DNA of 64,000 bases from Drosophila pseudoobscura (Eukaryota; Arthropoda; Insecta; Diptera; Drosophilidae), in contig NC_046683.1 in assembly GCF_009870125.1 (NCBI RefSeq), positions 66,293,869 through 66,357,868 on the forward strand. Direction: 5' to 3'. Below the pieces are notes generated by a model. That model saw nothing but the letters and a program-made list of their open reading frames with translations. It was not told where the DNA came from and did not search any database. Of the stretch, positions 56,384 through 64,000 are shown piece by piece; position 1 is the first letter of the stretch; each line of letters opens with the position of its first letter. A program made the position numbers and the translations under genes.

Positions 56384-58443
56384 TCGTAGATCGTTTGGAT
56401 AACCCTCTACCTTTCGAACAAAAGTCGCTATTTTTTCGGAGGGGGGGTGTGGGCAGGGGGCGGGGGACGGGGGCTTCTATTTATCATTGAAAACCGTACC
56501 GTATCGTACCATAAAAAACAGTATTTTGTGGCTGCGATATCCGGATATGTCCCGTATGTCGGGTTTCGACTCGAGAGACACTTTTATTTGTTGTCTCTGC
56601 TGCTCCCAAGGTTGATTTCGGAGTTGTCTTTGGATTTATCGATTCCATTTCCATGTAATCGGATGTGCTGCTTCACAGATCGGCACCCCCCCCAAGGCGG
56701 TAGGAGGCCAGCGGTGGGGGGAAGTACAAGAAGTACATTTTGTTTAGAGGAAATGGCACTGTATTTATTTTTGTACCCCCCAAGTCCGGTCTCCAAGATA
56801 TCCACCTTCCATCTGTGGAGCCACTGAGCTTTTTCTGAGGCATTCTTAGTCCAAAATGGGTTATTGTGGGGGCCAAAAGGTACGAGAGATTCAACCATAA
56901 ACTGGCATCAATATATCTATATATATTGCCTCGAAAACGTATAGTTTTAGCACTAATTACAGGGCACCAATTGAGGCAAAGACTACTTGGAAACTCCGTC
57001 TCTTTGGAGCCCTTTTTACCGCTTGAAATGTGCCCCCATTTCTATGTGCAAATGTGCCACAGTGCTACTTCTTTAGATATTCTGTAGAAGATTGAAAAAC
57101 TGTACAAAACTGAAGCTCAAATGGAACTAACCCTAGGGCTCTTCTCTGGCTCCACCCTCCACCCGCTGGCCGTTACTCCTGCGATCTATTGAGAACATCA
57201 GTCTGCAGTGCATTTTCCCTATCGCTTTTCATCTAGAAATAAATGTTTTCTTTTTCCTTCGCCTTTTGTTATTGTAAATTGCACGACGCCCCAATCTTTA
57301 AATCTGAAATTGTGCATAAAATAAATATATTTTCAAAATGCAAATATGAAAACAGAAAGGAAAGGCGGGAAGGAATGACGACAAAAGTTATGCCACGGCC
57401 CCCTCTTGCACCTCTTGCCCCTCTTCCACCTCTTTCTTTCTCTTATTCTGTGGTGCTGCACTTAAGAAAAGACTGCAAAAAGGGGAACAAGATAGCAGCA
57501 CAAAAAAGTACCCAAAAAATAAGAAGAAAAGTACCTTTTGTTTTTTGCGTAGAGGGTATGCCTGTATTTGCTGGAGGTTTGAGGAGAGCCAGAAGACAGC
57601 CCCTAAAGGGGAGATCTGGGGGGGTTGGTTTGTAGATCTTTAAACCCGCTTTTTTCAAAAGAATTCCCCAAAGAGTGGAGTGCATCTTGCAAAGGGTATC
57701 CATCGCTCTTGTCTCTGCTTTGGGCCCTGCCTCTCCTCGTCCTATCCTACATATTTGCCTGTCTTATTAAATGGCTAAAATTTAAATATTTAAAATGAGA
57801 ATTGCCTCCGCTTTACACGGGGGGTTGGTTGCCACAAGGGGCAGGGAGGGGGGCAGGTATGGGAGCCACGCCTTTTCAATATATTTTTTGGTCGAGCGAA
57901 AGGTGCCTCTCGTCTCCCGTCTCACGTTCCGTTCGCTTCCTCTGTTGTTCTGGTTTTTTGGTAATTAAGTTGAAAATATTCTATAGCTGCCTCCCCAGCC
58001 CTCACCTCCCCTCCCCTCCCCTCCTCTCCTCTCTGGCTCCTCTTTCTTCTTTACAGTTTCTTTTTTCTCTTTTTTTTTTGTGTGTGTTGCACGCATTTCT
58101 TTTCTCTGCTGCCGCTGCTGTTGCTGCCACTGCCATCGTGAAGGTGGGGCAACGGCGCCAATGAGGGGCAGACGTTGACGTTGACGTTGGCGTCGCTGTC
58201 GCTGCTGTTGTTGACCGCTGAGTAGGGCAATCGTCGTTGTTGTTGTTGGTGTTGTTGTTGTAGTTTGTGGCTTTTGTTGTAATTTCTTTGCATATTTAAT
58301 TACAGAATTGGCTGCCATTTCTACACCCCAAAAACCCACCCAGCCCCCCCGCCCTCCATTTCCTGCTGCTCCTGCCTCTCATTATTATTATTATTTTTAT
58401 CATTCTCCTTTGTGAGGCCAGGCGCCTTGCCCCACCCCACCCT

Positions 58444-58472
58444 ACCCCGCCCCGCCCCGCCCCGCCCCGCCC
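58444..58472 (+). repeat. (CCCCG)n pentamer repeat
   Basis: Five to six CCCCG units. G-rich on the minus strand, so it could form a G-quadruplex. Confidence 0.75.
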
Positions 58473-59414
58473 TGGCCTGCCTTGATGGAGATTGCGTTTT
58501 TGTTCTTAATTTTCGTCTTATTTTCTATTCGTTGGAAATCTATTTTGGAACACAGCTGATCGGATGGGATGGGATGGCAAACTGTTATACTTATGTACGT
58601 TCTATGGAAACGGTAATACAGTAAAAGCTCGCTTGGGGGGACGGTCAGAGAGGGGTCGCCTCAAAAAGGGGGATTGGCTAGGATGGTAGGAGGGAAAGAC
58701 AGAGTTCTTTGCATGTTTTATTATTAACCGAAAGGGTGCTGTCTTAAGCGAACATAAAGGAAACAAAAATACTAGAAAATACTAGGAAAAATACTGGAAA
58801 ATACTAAAATACTATTACAGAAAAAGTTAAAAGTAAATTCAAGAAATAAAGAGTAAAAATACTAGAAAAATACTATAAAAATTACTAACAAATTGTAGAA
58901 AATACTGTAAAATTACTCAAAAAAGCCACGTATGTGATGCCTTAATGCAGCATTGTGGAAAAATACCAGAAATTCCAATAAAGAGTGAGCGAGGAAAGAA
59001 AACAGAAATTTTCGGCTCTGACACAGTGAAAACTGCGATTCCTGCTGCGTTCAGTCCGTTCGAAGTGAATCGATTCGGTTGGGAGTTCATTCAGGGCTCT
59101 ACTGTACTCGATTTCGTGTCCCACTGTAGTACACCCGCGTAGTGGCCATAATTCCAGGCAGTATATCGTCTAATCTCTTTTGAATTGTTTATGAGGCTTG
59201 ACTCATGACTGGAAAGCGGAAAAAGTACAGATGGTAAACGATAATACCAGATACCGACCCTCGCCTATAAAAATAGTTACAGATACCAGATACTCGCGGC
59301 TGTAAAGCATTGGGGATATAAAATAATAAAGGAGAAATCGATGGAGCGATAAAGTGTAAGGCTCCCCCTCTGTGGGGTTACTCCCTTGTAAATCTTTCCG
59401 TAATCTTTCAGTAT

Positions 59415-59430
59415 CCCCCCCCCCCCCCCC
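59415..59430 (+). repeat. poly-C run
   Basis: Sixteen C in a row; another run of twelve is at 62166-62177. Length may be affected by assembly error. Confidence 0.8.
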
Positions 59431-62400
59431 AATCGAACCATAGCCCAGACCCTTTGCCAAGCCCAGCTTTTCCGCTTTCCCCATTCCCATCGCAAGCTGG
59501 GAAATTCCGCAGTCCGTGGAAAATATTCCATAAATCTAAAACAAGAATCTCTCTCTTCCTCTCTCTCTCTCTCTCTCTCTGTGCCTCTCTGCTCCTTTTG
59601 TTGTTATGAAAATACCACAACATTAATTATGAATTTTTGTATAATTTTATAATTTATTAAATTAATGCTTTACATTTTTTTGTATAATTTATAAAATTAA
59701 TTTAATGCTTATTCGCTGTGCGATGAATTATGTTAATGGCTATCGCTGTCCCTGTCCAGCCTGCTGTCTCTTTCTGGCGGGGCAGGGGGGTGCAACTACA
59801 CATTGAATGGGCGCCAATGCTTCTCTTTCAGTCTCTCCGTCGCTTCTCTCTCCCACAGTTGCCTTTTCTCTCTCTCCCTCCCTCTCTGTTACTTCCCACT
59901 CTCTTTAACCAATTGAAACTTGTCGCTTGCCCCCTGCCCCCCCCACCCTCTAGTGTCTGCTGTCTGTTAGATGGGGCTTGTGCTGCGGTGCTGCGGTGCT
60001 GCGGTGGGGCTGTGGGCAGGGGCTTCTTCTGGCGCTGTACTTGACGGCGTCGTCTCTGACTCATAGTTTGTTTTGTCCACTTCCACAGCCACTGCCTCCG
60101 TCGACGCCTCCGTCTCTGCCTTCACTCGGAAACTGTTGCAAATACATACCCTGCCTCTGCTCAGGCATTGGCTGGGCCTTAAATATGAATATATAGCCAT
60201 GGATAGTACTGTAGTTAGGAGATCTCTCTGGGAACCAGCCCTCTTTCCAGCATCTATGAACTTCTACTTCCCCTAAGAGCTTTTTACAGCTTTTCAATCA
60301 TTACTTTCGAATCGATGCGGGCTTTTGTCTTGATTCATTCCCTATATCTCTGGGTACTCCCCGAATCGCAAAGGGAAGGGTATCCCCGAAAAGACTCGCT
60401 TTTGCCGTGTTTTATGCCCCGTTTATGGCTTTCTGTTTTTGTTTTTGTCTGTGCCTTTGCTCTGCCTCTTACTCATCTGCTTCTATTAGTCATTGGACAT
60501 TCGGTGAAGTGAAATGTTGCAACATAAACCTCCCCCTCCCTGTCCCCCTCCCTGTCCCCCTCCCCGTACGCCTGTGGTTCCACCCCCCAAAAAGGGCTTA
60601 TAGACCATGATGTCAGCACAGTCATAGTCTGGCTCTGCCATAGCCACAACGCCACACCACCCCCAGCTCCCCCCCATTCCGTGCCCCATTCTGTGGCCCC
60701 TGCCCTTAACCTACACCAATGTCATTGAGAGTTTTTCCTCCATCGACAAACACAGCGCAAAAGTTTGTGTTCATTTTTTTGTTTGGGTTTTTCCCCGTCT
60801 GTTTTTCTTTATTTCTCCTTGTGCTTCCTCTTCCTCCTCTTCCTGTGCCCCACCCCCACTCCCCCGCCTCTTGTTTTGTCTGGTTCTTGAGGAATTTTCT
60901 CTCTCGTGAGTGCCGCCGCTCCTTGAGCTCCTGTCTCCACTCCTCCTGCCCGGCGGCTGCTCCCTGCATTCCTTATCCCTCATCTGGCATATCTGTAAGT
61001 TGTTTCTTTTTGCTCAACTTTTGTTCCATTTTTATGTTAATTTTTTGAGGAATTTTTCACATTTATTTAGCATTTTTTCCCTCAAATTTTGTTTGCTTTC
61101 TTTTTTATGGCGTTTTGATTGGCGGCCACTCAATTTCTCCTGCTTATTATTAGGGTTCTCTATTAGGGTAGTCCTCTCTCTTCCTTCTCCTTCTGCCTCC
61201 TTTTCGCCTATCGTGCCATCTGCTTATACATAATTCCATTCCCAATCCCAAATTTCCTTCAAATTCGTTTTCGGACTTGAAGTTTTCATTTCCGTTGAAC
61301 TATTTTCCGTCTCTCTGTGTGTGTGTGTGTGGGGGGGGAAGTTACACGCCCACTTTTATAGGTACAGTTGGGGAGGAGGGGTTGGGGGATCTTCTGTTAT
61401 TTTTCGGGTCTTTGAACTTGTTTTTCTTTTCGCGTTTTTGCGGCTCGTAACATTAAATGTTGCGTTTTGTTGTTCGGTGTCGGTGCCTCCTCCCCCCTCC
61501 CTCCTCCCCCCCTGCCTCCTGCTGTTACTTGCATGTTTCCTCCTCCCCTCCCCCCTCCTCTCTTGCTCGCTCTGTTCTCCCTGTGGTTAGCTTTTAATGG
61601 CGCTCTGTTGCCTGAAATGAAACACATTTCGTGCGTTTTATGCGTTGTTCTGCTCACCCTGGCGTATGAGTAATATTTTCGAAATTCCCCTCACATTGCG
61701 CATACGTCGCGATGTTCCTTCGGTTTCCCCATTAATAATGGAATGTTTTTGTACCCTTGGATTGTATTCATGGCAAATCATTCGATAGTTTCGAGAGTGC
61801 TAGAAAATAGAAGAAATTAATGTGAATGAATGATGGGAATAAAGATATACATACCTATTCGTGTCATTAATCGATACTAATCCCCTCTCCCCGCCACTCC
61901 CCACTCCCCCCTTCTATGCGCAAAACAAAGTGTTGTTTTTAGTGAAATAATTTCCATTGCATCGACTGGCTGCATATTTTATAATATTCAGCAGGGGGAA
62001 AAAAAACAGATACACGAGCCAGAAATTGGATTGTTTTTCCATTCCATCGAAAGGGAGGGGCAAAGGGTGAAAGGGGGGTCAATAGTGGGTCAGAGGACTG
62101 CATTGGGTGCAAGAATGAGGCTTGGCCCATTAGCTCAGTAAATAATTCATGTCGTTCGAGTGATACCCCCCCCCCCCTTCCCCTCCTCTCATAGCAGGAA
62201 CAGGAATCCAGCCCGACTCCTCGCATTATCGAACATTTCGCAGCAGATAAGGAATCGAGCATGCCTTTATTTCCGTTATCATTCACAGCTGCAAAAGTAA
62301 TACTCGTATGACCCCCATCCCCCTCCTCCCCAGCCCCACAGTTATGACTCTTATCAGCGCCTTATAAGGGGAATGCATTTAGCATTCTCTTGCTATCTCT

Positions 62401-62506
62401 TTCTGGCATCTGCCCTTTCCTAAAGTGCGAAAAGTAACCAAAAAAAAGAGTGAACCGCAAAACCGTAACAGCAACCGTTAAAAGCTCTTCGCACTTTGCT
62501 GGCTGA

Positions 62507-62507
<1 letters not shown>

Positions 62508-62537
<30 letters not shown>
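62508..62537. repeat. (GA)n microsatellite
   Basis: Interrupted GA tract; similar tracts at 63546-63600. Confidence 0.75.
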
Positions 62538-64000
62538 CCATAGCGGGGGTGGTACATTCTTACAAATGCACACCTACGTGTGTAAGGGGAGGAGAGGGCC
62601 ACAGCGGGAGAGGGCTAGCCAGAGAGGGAGAGCGGATGGACCCATAACGGGTGGCAGATGTTGTGTATGGTAATGTCATTGCACTCTCCCACTCCCACTC
62701 TCGGACATGCACTCTTCTCATCATTATCGTCATCATCTTAAACCGCAGCAGCAAAAGCAAACAACAACAACAACAACAATAAGAATGACAAATTTCAACA
62801 CAAATAGCAAATATTGCAACATGCTCATGAATTACGGTATTGAAGAAGGAGGGGGAAGGAGAAGAAGAGAACGATTTTGGGCAGATAATGATGTAGATTA
62901 TGAATGGAAGATGTAGAAGAGCCAAATGTGAATGAGAAATGAAAAGAAGAAAGGATTAGTAGAAGCCGATGATGGATAATCATAGAGCGGGTTTTATACT
63001 CTAAATAGACGAAAATGGAGAGAAAAATGTATGTGATTTCATCATATTTGCCAGGAGAAGGTTTTTACCAAAGAAAATGTTGGAAAACCCCAGCGAATAG
63101 TGTTTTTTTATCGCTTCCAAAGTCGAGATATTATGCTCCTTTGAGTAAACTCATCATTTCTTATCCGCGGCACCCATTGTGATGGGGCCGCTAATTCATA
63201 ACGAAAGAGCACCCCCCACTACACCCCCCCCGCCCCTTGACAGACAGCCCAAAAGAAAAGAATGCATTTGAGATTTGAGAAGAAAATTCTGCACAAATAA
63301 GAAATTCCATTACAAGAGACTGAAAAATATTTTCCAATTGCTTTTGCTGCTGCATCGCATCTCTGCCGCTTCTCTGCCTCTCTGCCTCTTCGTCTGTCGC
63401 TTTTGACCGAGATTTTTCTGTCGGGGACAAAGTCGAATTTCTGCTTTTGCTTCTGCAACCCTCCACCACCCCCCCCTAGCACCCGTCTTTGCGCTTAATG
63501 CGATTTCAATTGTGAACAGCAGAAAGAGACACGAGCGCCAGAGCGAGAGAGACAGAGAGAGAGAGAGAGGGGGAGAGAGGGAGAGAGGGAGAGAGGGAGA
63601 GCAAATCAATGGAATGCGAATCAATAATCTTAAAGTTTTGTTTTCATTTAAATTGCATTGCCCATTGCTCCATTCCACGTTTGCCTTTGCGTTTGCATTG
63701 CAGTTTTTTCTTTTGCTTTTGCTTTGCTTTTTTTTGTATCTCTGAATTTGCATTGGTTTTGGTTTTGCTTCTGCTTTATGCAGTGGTGGCTGCAAATTCG
63801 CTGAATTCGTGATTTCTCATTTGCAGCTCCGCGCTTGGCTTTTCCTTTCGTTCCACCCTCGCCCTACCCGTGCCTTTCCCCCTTCCCTGCAATTTGCTGT
63901 TCATTTACGTGTGTCTTTTATCATTATTTTTGCGTTTATTTTGTGTGTTTTCAATCAAATTGACACGCTTTCCCTTTTTTGCTTAATTTCCTTTACTACG

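Larger units (their letters stand above)
48509..64000 (+). other. long low-complexity intron (probable)
   Basis: No convincing exon, transposon or RNA gene is seen across about 15.5 kb. The many predicted frames are pyrimidine- or purine-rich and of biased composition. Dense microsatellites and C/T-rich blocks are typical of large introns in this fly group. Confidence 0.5.

Overview
The window looks like nuclear DNA of a fly of the Drosophila obscura group. The evidence is short GT-AG introns, fly core-promoter words (DRE, Ohler motifs 1 and 6, TATA plus TCAKTY initiators), abundant CA/GA microsatellites, a DINE-1/INE-1-type Helitron, P-element relics and a spliced Cypl orthologue. The exact species cannot be named from the sequence.

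Layout. 1-3.0 kb is non-coding, low-complexity flank. 3.1-5.6 kb is a compact housekeeping pair in tail-to-tail orientation: a three-exon BORCS6/lyspersin-like gene on + and the cyclophilin Cypl (PPIL1 family) on -, whose single intron appears to use a GC donor. 6.1-41.56 kb is a head-to-tail array: a partial unit 0, four full units A-D (7294, 7553, 6947 and 6557 bp) and a truncated unit E. Units A-E carry on - a ZAD (zinc-finger-associated domain) gene that contains a nested in-frame 420-bp tandem repeat. The number of extra 420-bp modules is 2, 1, 0, 2 and 4 in A to E. All six units, including unit 0, carry on + a well-spaced TATA/initiator promoter; in A-E it points into the ZAD gene from its 3' side. 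The units also contain a hAT-like MITE, a 714-bp internally deleted P element (units 0 and A only), a Helitron insertion (units B and C only), decayed gene pieces and what may be a fragment of an errantivirus env gene.

41.56-43.0 kb holds duplicated promoter-like modules, and a related module sits in inverted orientation at about 3.1-3.5 kb, on the other side of the array and of the two housekeeping genes. From about 42.9 kb onward the sequence looks like the start of a large + strand gene: a motif 6/motif 1 promoter near 42.98 kb, a second GAGA/initiator promoter near 46.19 kb, a 5'UTR intron, a first coding exon at 48244-48508 with a strong donor, and then more than 15 kb of low-complexity intron to the window end. 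That intron contains a 33-bp minisatellite with an 11-codon period.

How the parts may work together: the ZAD array is the striking element. Expansion and contraction are seen at two scales (about 7-kb units and 420-bp modules inside the gene), most copies remain open, and each copy lies between opposed promoters. That arrangement could produce antisense or small RNAs against the gene family. Function is inferred only; no expression data are visible here.
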